Shown here: positions 37,535 through 45,608 of the stretch, in pieces
Layout of the letters: the number at the start of each line of letters is the position of its first letter
Position numbering within the stretch: position 1 is the first letter of the stretch
Assembly: GCF_002218065.1 (NCBI RefSeq)
Contig: NZ_BDUB01000001.1
Span: 1,930,711 to 1,994,710 of the forward strand
Direction: 5' to 3'
DNA from: Nodularia sp. NIES-3585
Lineage (GTDB): Bacteria > Cyanobacteriota > Cyanobacteriia > Cyanobacteriales > Nostocaceae
DNA length: 64,000 nt
Notes under the pieces: generated by a model
The model's input: the letters and a program-made list of their open reading frames with translations, nothing else
What the model was told of the DNA's origin: nothing
The model's database searches: none
Translations under genes and position numbers: made by a program

Positions 37535-38326
37535 ATGCGGTTAAAAATTTCACAATTTCTGTTTGTATTTTTGATAGTCGGTGCTTTGACCTTGGGAGGA
37601 TGTTCAGGACAGGATGTGACTTCTGATCCCACTTCTCCCAACTCGACGGCAGGTGATACAAATACTACGACAACTACTGATGCAAAATCTGTATCTGAAA
37701 CTATAAATGAGAGTGTTCCTGGAATGAAAGATTTACCACGGCTCGAAGGTAAGGCTACTGTCGTGATGACGGTTAACGGTTCGCCTGTTACTATCGAGGT
37801 AGACGGCACCAATGCCCCAATTACAGCTGGGAACTTCGTCGATTTAGTTCAAAAAGGTGTGTACGATGGCTTAGTTTTCCATCGAGTTGTACGTGATCCC
37901 CAACCTTTTGTAGCTCAAGGGGGCGATCCTCAAAGTAAAGACCCGAAAGTTCCAGCCAATAGACTGGGGACAGGTGGTTACCTTGACCCCAAAACTGGGA
38001 CGGAACGCCGGATACCTTTAGAAATTAAGCCCCAAGGGGAAGAAAGCCCCATTTATGGCAAAACTTTAGAATCGGCTCGTGTGACTAAGCCACCTCAGTT
38101 ACAACATAAACTGGGTGCGGTAGCTATGGCGCGATCGCAAATGCCAGATTCAGCTTCTTCACAGTTTTACTTTGCTTTAGCAGATTTAGCTTTCCTCGAT
38201 GGTAGCTATGCCGTGTTTGGTAATGTGACTGAAGGCTTTGATGTAGTTAACAAAATTCAGCAAGGCGATCGCATTGAATCAGCTAAAGTTACTCAAGGTG
38301 CAGAAAATCTCAAAAATCCTGAGTAA
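37535..38326 (+). CDS. Peptidyl-prolyl cis-trans isomerase, cyclophilin type, lipoprotein
   Basis: Folding catalyst of 263 aa, exported. The signal peptide ends with lipobox LTLGGC (about residue 22), followed by a Thr/Asp-rich linker and the cyclophilin domain (about 75-255). Active-site motifs are [18 protein letters not shown] (Arg) and [20 protein letters not shown]. It probably acts in the periplasm or thylakoid lumen side. It precedes the ketoacyl synthase gene, separated by a G-rich repeat tract (38328-38395). Confidence 0.92.
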   Translation: MRLKISQFLFVFLIVGALTLGGCSGQDVTSDPTSPNSTAGDTNTTTTTDAKSVSETINESVPGMKDLPRLEGKATVVMTVNGSPVTIEVDGTNAPITAGNFVDLVQKGVYDGLVFHRVVRDPQPFVAQGGDPQSKDPKVPANRLGTGGYLDPKTGTERRIPLEIKPQGEESPIYGKTLESARVTKPPQLQHKLGAVAMARSQMPDSASSQFYFALADLAFLDGSYAVFGNVTEGFDVVNKIQQGDRIESAKVTQGAENLKNPE

Positions 38327-38452
38327 GAGGGAGTAGGGAGTGGGGAGTGGGGAGTAGGGGAAAGAAGCAGGGGAGGGGGGCGCAGGGGGGAAGAAACTGT
38401 TTAATCCCAATCCCTTATCCCCAGTTCCCAGTCCCCAATCCCCAATTCTGAA

Positions 38453-39613
38453 ATGGTTTTTATCACTGGTATCGGTTTAGTCTCAGCTTTAGGCACAAGC
38501 TTAGAGGATAGCTGGCAAAATTTAATCGTAGGTAAATCTGGTATTCAGTGGTATCAACCATTTGCAGAACTGGAAACATATCCTCTGGGGTTGATTGGGA
38601 CACAACCTGCTGAATTAAAAAGTTTGACTCGGTTGGTTGTCGCTGCTGCATTAACAGACGCTGAATTAGTTTCACCTTTACCTGATTGTGCTGTGGTTAT
38701 TGGTTCAAGTCGCAGTCATCAAGGCGCTTGGGAATCACTGGCGCGACAAATGTATGGGAATCATCGCCCCCAAACAGCTTTAAATAGTGGGGATGTAGTT
38801 TTAGAGAATTGGTTAGATTTTTTACCTCATACTAATGCGATCGCAACTGCTCGACAAATTGGTGCATCTGGTATAGTTTTAGCACCGATGGCTGCGTGTG
38901 CTACTGGTATTTGGGCGATCGCTCAAGCGGCTTTACTAATTGAAAGTGGGCAATGTCAACGTGCGATCGCCGGTGCTGTAGAAGCTCCCATTACACCCCT
39001 CACCTTGTCAGGGTTTCAACAAATGGGCGCTTTGGCAAAAACTGGGGCTTATCCCTTTGATTTGCACCGAGAAGGTTTAGTATTAGGTGAAGGTGCGGCG
39101 GTGTTTGTCTTGGAATCGGCAGAATTAGCACAGCAACGCCAAGCTAAAATTTATGGTAAGATTCTTGGCTTTGGCTTGACAGCAGACGCATATCATGGTA
39201 ATGTGCCAGAACCAAATGGGAAAAGTGCGATCGCCGCGATTCAGCAATGTTTAAAACGCAGTTCCCTAACACCATCTGATATTGATTACATTCACGCTCA
39301 TGGTACAGCCACTCTCCTCAATGACAGAGTAGAGAGTAAAATTATACAAAATATATTTCCCCAAAAAGTCGCAATAAGTTCGACCAAAGGGGCTACAGGA
39401 CATACATTAGGAGCATCGGGAGCTTTAGGTGTGGCATTTTCGCTTTTAGCCATGCAGCAAAAAATATTACCACCTTGCGTAGGATTACATACACCAGAAT
39501 TTGATTTAAATTTGGTAATGGCGGCGCGTGAAAGTGCAGTGCAGAGAGTATTATGTTTCAGCTTTGGCTTTGGTGGTCAAAATGCTGCGATTTCATTGAG
39601 TAATCATGATTAG
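38453..39613 (+). CDS. Beta-ketoacyl-ACP synthase (FabF-like)
   Basis: Condensing enzyme of 386 aa from the KAS II family, shorter than housekeeping FabF (about 415 aa). Catalytic Cys is in MAACATGIWAIAQAALLI (about residue 150), His in YIHAHGTATLLND (about residue 281) and the second His/Lys in STKGATGHTLGASGAL (about residue 317). Being short and solitary, it may serve a specialised lipid or secondary pathway rather than general fatty acid elongation. It points towards the DGR template on the opposite strand. Confidence 0.9.
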   Translation: MVFITGIGLVSALGTSLEDSWQNLIVGKSGIQWYQPFAELETYPLGLIGTQPAELKSLTRLVVAAALTDAELVSPLPDCAVVIGSSRSHQGAWESLARQMYGNHRPQTALNSGDVVLENWLDFLPHTNAIATARQIGASGIVLAPMAACATGIWAIAQAALLIESGQCQRAIAGAVEAPITPLTLSGFQQMGALAKTGAYPFDLHREGLVLGEGAAVFVLESAELAQQRQAKIYGKILGFGLTADAYHGNVPEPNGKSAIAAIQQCLKRSSLTPSDIDYIHAHGTATLLNDRVESKIIQNIFPQKVAISSTKGATGHTLGASGALGVAFSLLAMQQKILPPCVGLHTPEFDLNLVMAARESAVQRVLCFSFGFGGQNAAISLSNHD

Positions 39614-39614
39614 T

Positions 39615-39765
39615 TGAGTCGGACAAGTCTTCGGTTTTGCAACCTACCAAGCTATCCGACTCAGTTTTATATTCGGAGGTCGTCACCTTCCTCACTGGGA
39701 AAGGTCTGGACTCCCGATTGTACGCCCGATAAATTCCCATTTATCAGCTCTGACCTTTGGGAGCG
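39615..39765 (-). ncRNA. Putative DGR spacer RNA segment downstream of the template repeat
   Basis: About 150 nt on the minus strand between the template repeat and the end of the convergent ketoacyl synthase gene. It carries 9-bp inverted arms TGAGTCGGA (39615-39623) and TCCGACTCA (39655-39663). In the Bordetella phage DGR a structured ~140-nt spacer after TR is required for cDNA priming, so this segment is a candidate equivalent. This is inferred from position and structure only. Confidence 0.4.
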
Positions 39766-39886
39766 CTCACGCAACCACACACACCAACCGAAAACCAATA
39801 TTGTTGTTACGATTCGCGCGCGCGTTCCTATTGCGATTAGCAGAACGGCAATTCCTGGCATTGTTGTTCCAAGAACCGCCACGCAG
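39766..39886 (-). ncRNA. Diversity-generating retroelement template repeat (TR)
   Basis: 121-bp non-coding copy of the 3' end of the kinase-FGE gene, same strand. Its virtual translation [20 protein letters not shown]... is rich in AAC/AAT codons, as in all DGR templates. Against the variable repeat (40080-40200) 17 positions differ by hand alignment, and 15 of them are TR adenines (26 adenines in total, 95 other bases). The two exceptions are a C to G and a G to T in the GCGCGC stretch. Both repeats share CTGCGTGGCGGTTCTTGGAA at one end and GTGTGTGTGGTTGCGTGAG at the other. No start codon or gene frame surrounds it. Confidence 0.9.
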
Positions 39887-39999
39887 CAGCTAAAAGTGCC
39901 AATCCCATCCTCAAATTCTCAACTCAATGAGAAATTTGATTAAATGTAGTGTATAATAGATTTTATATCAAGACACCATATTTGATAAAAAAATTTTTT

Positions 40000-40013
40000 C
40001 CGCCGCTAGGCGG
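40000..40013. promoter_or_regulatory. Hairpin downstream of the DGR variable repeat
   Basis: CCGCC-GCTA-GGCGG stem-loop 66 bp past the 3' end of the variable repeat (minus strand), followed there by A and then T runs. It may be the kinase gene terminator. DGR target genes often have a GC-rich hairpin just after VR that helps retrohoming, so that role is possible too. Confidence 0.45.
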
Positions 40014-40079
40014 GGAAAGAAGTGAAAAGAATAAGAAGTGCAGAGGGCAAAAGGGCAAGAGAGCAAAGTGAAAGGAGTC

Positions 40080-40200
40080 CTCACGCAACCACACACACCA
40101 ACCGAAAACCAACAACGTAGCTACGATGCGCGAGCCCGACCCTACCGCGAGGAGCAGAACGGCAATTCCAGGCATAGCTGTTCCAAGAACCGCCACGCAG
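40080..40200 (-). other. DGR variable repeat (VR) at the 3' end of the kinase-FGE gene
   Basis: 121 bp that encode the last 39 residues and stop codon of the kinase-FGE protein. The translated VR reads LRGGSWNSYAWNCRSAPRGR... against the TR's [20 protein letters not shown].... There are thirteen residue differences, eleven caused by substitutions at TR adenines. The invariant 3' end (GFRLVCVVA) is the expected initiation-of-mutagenic-homology region. Confidence 0.9.
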
Positions 40201-42015
40201 TGGCTTTATGTTACTATCGCTACCATCTAACCACGGAGTACCGTCTATGGGCGCGCCTTGGTAGCTACTATTATATATATCTTGACACCATTCAAATATA
40301 TTACCATGCATATCGTGCAAACCGAAAGAGTTTGGCGGAAAATTTCCTACATTTGTTGTTTGATCACGATATTCACCTTTTGGGGCTGAGGCGTAGGGAT
40401 AGTTACCGTAGTAGTTAACTAAATCTGTGGTAATCGTTTCACCAAAATAGAAGGGTGTAACTGTTCCCGCACGACAAGCATATTCCCATTCAGCTTCACT
40501 GGGTAGCCTATAAATTTTTCCTGTCTTCTGACTCAATTTTTGACAAAATTCTATCGCATCATCCCAGCTTACTTGTTCTACAGGTCGTTTATCACCTTTA
40601 AAATGAGCAGGATTTGTTCCCATAATGGCTTGATACTGTGCCTGAGTAACTGGATATCTACCCATAGAGAACCCAGAAACATTTACCTGATACTGGGGAC
40701 CTTCATTGTCGCCCCGTTTTGCTTCCTCTGCTGGTGAACCCATTGTAAATGTCCCCCCTGGTATCTGCACCATTTCCAATGAGACACCATTTCCTAAATT
40801 TTCTGCAAAGTATTTTGCTTGCAGGTTGCGGCGGTTGGTAATGCTTCCCTGTGCATTCACAGTCACAGTTTCAAATGAAAAGGTTTCTAAGCTATTTGAG
40901 GGAGTGGGAGGTTCGAAAGGAGAAGGATTTTCTACAACTGCTGGTGGAATTTCACTTGTCACCGGAGTTGTAGTAGTAATATCTCCAGAATCAGAGGGAA
41001 ATAACAACCGATTCCCGATAACAGCCAAACCAAATCCCCCAGCTAACCATCCCGCAGTTTTAATTACCTGACGGCGTGACAAATCAGATGTTGGTTGTGG
41101 CTGTGGCTGTAGTACTGACGGTGGAGGTGATGGTCGTCGTTGTGGCGGTGATGGTGGATTTAATTGTGTCGGTGCTATCTGTGGCGGTGGCTGTGACGGC
41201 TGGAGGGCTTGCAAAGCGGACTCTGCTGAAAAATATCTATCCCGAAAGTGATAAGTCACCATCTTATCTAAAACTCCTGCCAGTTTCTCACTGACATTTG
41301 CACAATTGCGCCAAATCACTTCACCATCGGTGGGGTCTTTTGGTAAGTCTTGGGGTTGTATTCCAGTTAAAGCATAAATTCCCAACATCCCCACTGCGTA
41401 AACATCGCTGGATAATTTCGGTTGTCCTGCTGCTTGTTCACTTGGCATATAGCCAAGACTCCCAATAGTAACGCTAACACTGGTTTGACCTTGGCTATTC
41501 ACCATCATGGTGTTAATTTCTTTAACTGCACCAAAGTCAATTAGCACTATCTTCCTATCTTGACGACGACGCATTAAATTCTGGGGCTTGATGTCGCGGT
41601 GGATGATATTTTTTTGGTGAACTACTGCTAATATTTCCAGAATTTCCTGTAAGAGTTTAGTGACTTCTGTTTCACTTAACTTTTTACCAGGACTGATTTC
41701 TTTGCTTAAGTCCTGTCCATCTACAAATTCTTGGACTAGATAAAATTCACCCTGTTCTTCAAAGTGGGCAAATAGTCTGGGTATCTGGTCGCTATCATTA
41801 CCTAAACGATATAAAACTTGCGCTTCGCTATCAAATAATCTTCTAACGGTTTGTAATACTGCGGGGTCAGAATTAGGCTTGAGGTGTTTGACTACACACT
41901 TGAGATGGTTGGGTAAGTCTATATCTTCTGCTAAATAGGTGTCGCCAAATCCGCCACTTCCTAAAATGTAGATGATTTTATAGCGTTGACGGAGGATTGT
42001 ACCAGTCGTAGGCAT
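40081..42015 (-). CDS. Ser/Thr protein kinase fused to FGE-sulfatase domain, DGR target protein
   Basis: Protein of 644 aa. An N-terminal Hanks-type kinase domain (about 10-270) has the glycine loop LGSGGFGDTYLAED, ATP-binding Lys in CVVKHLKP, catalytic HRDIKPQN and DFG. A Pro/Gln-rich linker follows, then one transmembrane helix (about 318-342, TAGWLAGGFGLAVIGNRLLF), and a C-terminal formylglycine-generating-enzyme (C-type lectin-like) domain (about 395-644) with IPGGTFTMGSPAEE, YPVTQAQYQAI, RLPSEAEWEYACR and GLHDMHGNIFEWCQD. The last 39 residues are a DGR variable repeat. The layout suggests an outside-facing diversified ligand-binding domain signalling to a cytoplasmic kinase. The catalytic cysteines for true FGE activity are not expected. 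Confidence 0.93.
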   Translation of the reverse strand: MPTTGTILRQRYKIIYILGSGGFGDTYLAEDIDLPNHLKCVVKHLKPNSDPAVLQTVRRLFDSEAQVLYRLGNDSDQIPRLFAHFEEQGEFYLVQEFVDGQDLSKEISPGKKLSETEVTKLLQEILEILAVVHQKNIIHRDIKPQNLMRRRQDRKIVLIDFGAVKEINTMMVNSQGQTSVSVTIGSLGYMPSEQAAGQPKLSSDVYAVGMLGIYALTGIQPQDLPKDPTDGEVIWRNCANVSEKLAGVLDKMVTYHFRDRYFSAESALQALQPSQPPPQIAPTQLNPPSPPQRRPSPPPSVLQPQPQPTSDLSRRQVIKTAGWLAGGFGLAVIGNRLLFPSDSGDITTTTPVTSEIPPAVVENPSPFEPPTPSNSLETFSFETVTVNAQGSITNRRNLQAKYFAENLGNGVSLEMVQIPGGTFTMGSPAEEAKRGDNEGPQYQVNVSGFSMGRYPVTQAQYQAIMGTNPAHFKGDKRPVEQVSWDDAIEFCQKLSQKTGKIYRLPSEAEWEYACRAGTVTPFYFGETITTDLVNYYGNYPYASAPKGEYRDQTTNVGNFPPNSFGLHDMHGNIFEWCQDIYNSSYQGAPIDGTPWLDGSDSNIKPLRGGSWNSYAWNCRSAPRGRVGLAHRSYVVGFRLVCVVA

Positions 42016-42178
42016 GATTTTTGACTTGGCGCTGGGGAATTGAGCTTTATTGTGCCAAATTTATAGGTAATAAAGCAAGCACCTAGCCCTAGCAATTGGA
42101 AAAACCAACGCTAAACCTAACCCCCTAACCCCCTTCCCTACGAGGGAAGGGGGAAAATTCAAAGCCTCTCCCCTTGTA

Positions 42179-42310
42179 GGCTACGGTGTACACACAAGTC
42201 TTATCAAGTTACCTAACAGCGTTTTGATCCCCTTGAGAAGGGGGGAACTAGAATCAAAGTCCCCCTTTTTAAGGGGGATTTAGGGGGATCAAATCACTTG
42301 TGTGTATGGT
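42179..42310. repeat. MITE-like element with ACACACAAGT ends
   Basis: Left end GGCTACGGTGTACACACAAG; right end CTTGTGTGTATGGT reads as its imperfect inverted repeat. The inside is occupied by the GATCCCC palindrome (42226-42290), unlike the inside of the related elements at 51381 and 55325. It lies in the 385-bp gap between the kinase gene and the BT1 transporter, in which no gene is seen. Confidence 0.55.
42226..42290. repeat. GATCCCC...GGGGGATC palindromic repeat
   Basis: 65-bp palindromic repeat, the inverted relative of 20626-20701, with AAGTCCCCCTTTTTAAGGGG core. Sits inside the element at 42179-42310. Confidence 0.65.
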
Positions 42311-42400
42311 GCAAGATATGAGCCTAGTTACTAGATAACCAGAGATTCTGAGAAATAGTTATGATAGGAAAGTAAATAAAACTTCAAAAATATTTATCAA

Positions 42401-43798
42401 ATGCTGATTGACTTCCCTGGCTTGACCAAAGTGAAAGACTCAGTGAAAGAAAAGATTTTCTTCGGTCATGAACCCAGCGCCGAGTTAATTGCTATTCTTA
42501 CCGTTTACTTTGTCCAAGGAATTTTAGGGTTGGCGCGTCTAGCTGTCAGCTTTTTTCTCAAAGATGAATTACTACTAAGTCCGGCGCAAGTATCCGCACT
42601 ATTGGGAATTGTCGCCTTACCTTGGATTATCAAACCAGTGTTTGGCTTTATTTCCGATGGCTTACCTATCTTTGGCTACCGTCGCCGACCATATTTAATC
42701 CTCTCTGGGTTATTAGGAGCGATTTCTTGGGTATGTTTAGCCACAATAGTTCATAGTAGCTGGGCAGCTACATTAGCGATCGCCCTTGGTTCTCTTTCCG
42801 TCGCAGTCAGTGATGTCATAGTGGACTCATTAGTTGTGGAAAGAGCCAGAGCAGAATCCCAAGCAGCAGCCGGTTCACTACAATCTTTATGTTGGGGTGC
42901 TTCCGCATTAGGAGGTTTACTCACCGCTTACTTTAGCGGAATGCTGCTAGAACATTTCACCACCCGTACAGTATTTTGGATTACCGCCTCATTTCCCCTC
43001 ATCGTTTCCGCAGTAGCTTGGTTAATCGCTGAAACCCCAATTAGAAAAAATACCCAAGAAAATCACAGCAATAATCCTCTTAGCACCAAACATCAACTCA
43101 AACAACTCCGCCAAGCAGTCACCCAAAAAGCAATTTGGCTACCCACAGCCTTTGTATTCGTCTGGTTAGCCACCCCCACAGCTGATGCAGCCTTCTTCTT
43201 CTTCAGCACCAACGAACTACATTTTCAACCAGAATTTTTAGGACGGGTAAGACTGGTAACAAGTGGTGCATCCTTAATCGGGATTTGGATTTTTCAACGC
43301 TTCCTCAAAGGTGTTTCATTCCGCACTATTTTTGCATGGAGTACAGTATTTTCCTCCGTTTTGGGAATGACAATGCTGTTGCTGGTGACTCATACTAACC
43401 GAGCTTTAGGTATAGACGACCACTGGTTTAGTTTAGGTGATAGTCTCATCCTCACCGTCATGGGACAAATCGCCTATATGCCAGTATTAGTATTAGCAGC
43501 GAGATTATGTCCCCCAGGAGTAGAAGCCACATTATTTGCTGTACTCATGTCAGTTTCCAACTTAGCAAATATGGTTTCCTATGAATTTGGAGCCATCATC
43601 ATGCACTGGCTAGGTATCACCGAAACGAACTTTGAACTACTGTGGCTATTAGTAATTATCACAAACCTCAGTACACTATTACCATTACCCTTCATTCGTT
43701 GGTTACCTGCTAACGACCCGCAAGCCGATTTACCATCATTACAACCAGCTGCGGTAACTAATGAAGAAGAACCATTGTTACCCAACTTAGTACCCTAA
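42401..43798 (+). CDS. Folate/biopterin transporter family protein (BT1, MFS)
   Basis: Membrane transporter of 465 aa with about twelve helices, BT1/FBT family, whose cyanobacterial and plastid members move folates. Landmarks are LSPAQVSALLGIVALPWIIKP, GFISDGLPIFGYRRRPYLI, SDVIVDSLVVERAR and TPTADAAFFFFSTNELHF. Substrate is inferred from family only. It precedes the carotenoid oxygenase gene on the same strand with 90 bp between, so the two might be co-transcribed. Confidence 0.9.
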   Translation: MLIDFPGLTKVKDSVKEKIFFGHEPSAELIAILTVYFVQGILGLARLAVSFFLKDELLLSPAQVSALLGIVALPWIIKPVFGFISDGLPIFGYRRRPYLILSGLLGAISWVCLATIVHSSWAATLAIALGSLSVAVSDVIVDSLVVERARAESQAAAGSLQSLCWGASALGGLLTAYFSGMLLEHFTTRTVFWITASFPLIVSAVAWLIAETPIRKNTQENHSNNPLSTKHQLKQLRQAVTQKAIWLPTAFVFVWLATPTADAAFFFFSTNELHFQPEFLGRVRLVTSGASLIGIWIFQRFLKGVSFRTIFAWSTVFSSVLGMTMLLLVTHTNRALGIDDHWFSLGDSLILTVMGQIAYMPVLVLAARLCPPGVEATLFAVLMSVSNLANMVSYEFGAIIMHWLGITETNFELLWLLVIITNLSTLLPLPFIRWLPANDPQADLPSLQPAAVTNEEEPLLPNLVP

Positions 43799-43888
43799 TT
43801 GATAAGCACCTTAATTGTCCTTCTTACCTTTGCGTCTTTGCGCCTTTGCGCGAACCTAATCCATATTTTCCATCAAATTTAAAAACAG

Positions 43889-45373
43889 ATGCAAACCTTA
43901 AAAACGGAAGAAAATTTAAGTCCCAAAAAATCCTATACTCGTGAAGATTGGCAAGGAGGATATAAATCCCTAACCCAAGAATATGATTATTGGATTGATG
44001 ATGTAGAAGGACAAATTCCCCCAGAATTACACGGGACATTATTTAGAAATGGTCCCGGTTTACTTGATATAAATGGACAATCGATTCATCATCCCTTCGA
44101 TGGCGATGGAATGATTAGCCGCATCAGCTTTGCGAATGGTCGCGCCCATTTCCGTAACCGCTTTGTCCGCACAGAAGGCTATTTAGCAGAACAAGAAGCC
44201 AGAAAAATCCTGTATAGAGGTGTCTTTGGTACGCAAAAACCCGGCGGTTGGTTAGCGAATATTTTCAACTTCAAAATTAAAAATATTGCCAATACTAACG
44301 TTATTTATTGGGGTGGTAAACTTTTAGCACTCTGGGAAGCAGCAGAACCCCATCAACTTGACCCCAATACATTAGAAACTTTAGGTAAAGAATATTTCGA
44401 TGGTGTACTCTCAACAGGTGAAGCTTTCAGCGCCCATCCCCGCTTTGACCCTAGTTGTAACCAAGATGGTGGCGCACCTTGTCTAGTAAACTTCTCGATT
44501 AAACCGGGACTCTCCACCACAATTACGATATTTGAACTCAACCCAGAGGGGAAAGTTGTGAGAAAACACGCTCATAGTGTTCCGGGTTTCTGTTTCATTC
44601 ACGATTTTGTCATTACTCCCAATTATTGTATCCTCTTTCAAAATCCCGTCACCTTTAACCCCATACCTTTAGCCTTGGGAATACGTGCTGCTGGAGAATG
44701 TATTAAATTTCAGCCCAATCAACCCACTCAAATTATAGTGATTCCGCGTCACACTCAAACAGGGGTAAAAATTCTCGAAACTCAGGCTGGCTTTGTGTTC
44801 CACCACGCAAATGCTTTTGAAATTGATGATGAAATTGTTATCGACTCAATTTGTTACGAAACACTCCCAGAAGTAGAACCAGAAAGTGACTTTCGCCAAG
44901 TGAATTTTGAAGCAATTTCACCCGGTCAACTGTGGCGCTTTCATGTTAATCTCGAAAGTGGGAAAGTTTGCCAAAAAATAATCGAAAGTCGCTGTTGTGA
45001 GTTTCCCAGTATAAATCCTGAACTTGTTGGACGAAATTACAAATATTTATACATTAGTGCGGCTCATGAGCAAACTGGTAACGCTCCCTTACAAGCATTA
45101 CTAAAAATCGATTTAAAGTCTGGCGAAAGACAACTTTGGAGTGCTGCGCCCCGTGGTTTCATGGGTGAGCCGATATTTGTCCCCCGCCCAGATGCAGAAA
45201 AAGAAGATGATGGCTGGGTGTTGGCTTTGGTTTATAATGCTGCACATCATCGCTCAGACTTAGTAATATTGGATGCTCGCGATTTTAATCAAGGTGCAAT
45301 TGCCAGACTACATCTCAAACATCATATTCCCTATGGTCTGCATGGCAACTTCACTACTGGCGTTGCGGATTGA
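43889..45373 (+). CDS. Carotenoid oxygenase (carotenoid cleavage dioxygenase family)
   Basis: Non-haem iron enzyme of 494 aa that cleaves carotenoids or apocarotenoids. The four iron-ligand histidines are visible in GEAFSAHPRFDP, CFIHDFVITPNY, GFVFHHANAFEI and YGLHGNF (near the C-terminus). The N-terminal LFRNGPGLLDINGQSIHHPF and DGDGMISRISF are family hallmarks. Nostoc has several paralogues (with apocarotenal 15,15' or 9,10/9',10' specificity); which applies here cannot be told. Confidence 0.93.
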   Translation: MQTLKTEENLSPKKSYTREDWQGGYKSLTQEYDYWIDDVEGQIPPELHGTLFRNGPGLLDINGQSIHHPFDGDGMISRISFANGRAHFRNRFVRTEGYLAEQEARKILYRGVFGTQKPGGWLANIFNFKIKNIANTNVIYWGGKLLALWEAAEPHQLDPNTLETLGKEYFDGVLSTGEAFSAHPRFDPSCNQDGGAPCLVNFSIKPGLSTTITIFELNPEGKVVRKHAHSVPGFCFIHDFVITPNYCILFQNPVTFNPIPLALGIRAAGECIKFQPNQPTQIIVIPRHTQTGVKILETQAGFVFHHANAFEIDDEIVIDSICYETLPEVEPESDFRQVNFEAISPGQLWRFHVNLESGKVCQKIIESRCCEFPSINPELVGRNYKYLYISAAHEQTGNAPLQALLKIDLKSGERQLWSAAPRGFMGEPIFVPRPDAEKEDDGWVLALVYNAAHHRSDLVILDARDFNQGAIARLHLKHHIPYGLHGNFTTGVAD

Positions 45374-45608
45374 AACTAATTCATATTTTCACGCAGAGGC
45401 GCACCAGGCGCAAAGAAGAGGAGAAAAATCGCTATGTTACTGATTTCTCTGTGTCTCTGCGGTTAGTTTATTCATAGAAAATCCACAACACTCTTTAACA
45501 AAAAAATGTAACAGAAACTACAAAATAACTATTTTTTCTTCCAGTCTAGGATAAGATAGGCAGATATATATCCGGTACGCGAAGATACCGCGACTAGGAG
45601 AAGACTTT

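Noticed and set aside
38453-39613. Reverse transcriptase gene for the DGR
   Set aside because: The neighbouring gene is clearly a ketoacyl synthase (active-site Cys, His and TKGATGH motifs), not an RT.
39667-39882. 71-codon open frame on the minus strand over the template repeat
   Set aside because: It runs in a different frame from the virtual translation matching the kinase gene and has no start context or family features. The region is best read as a non-coding DGR template.
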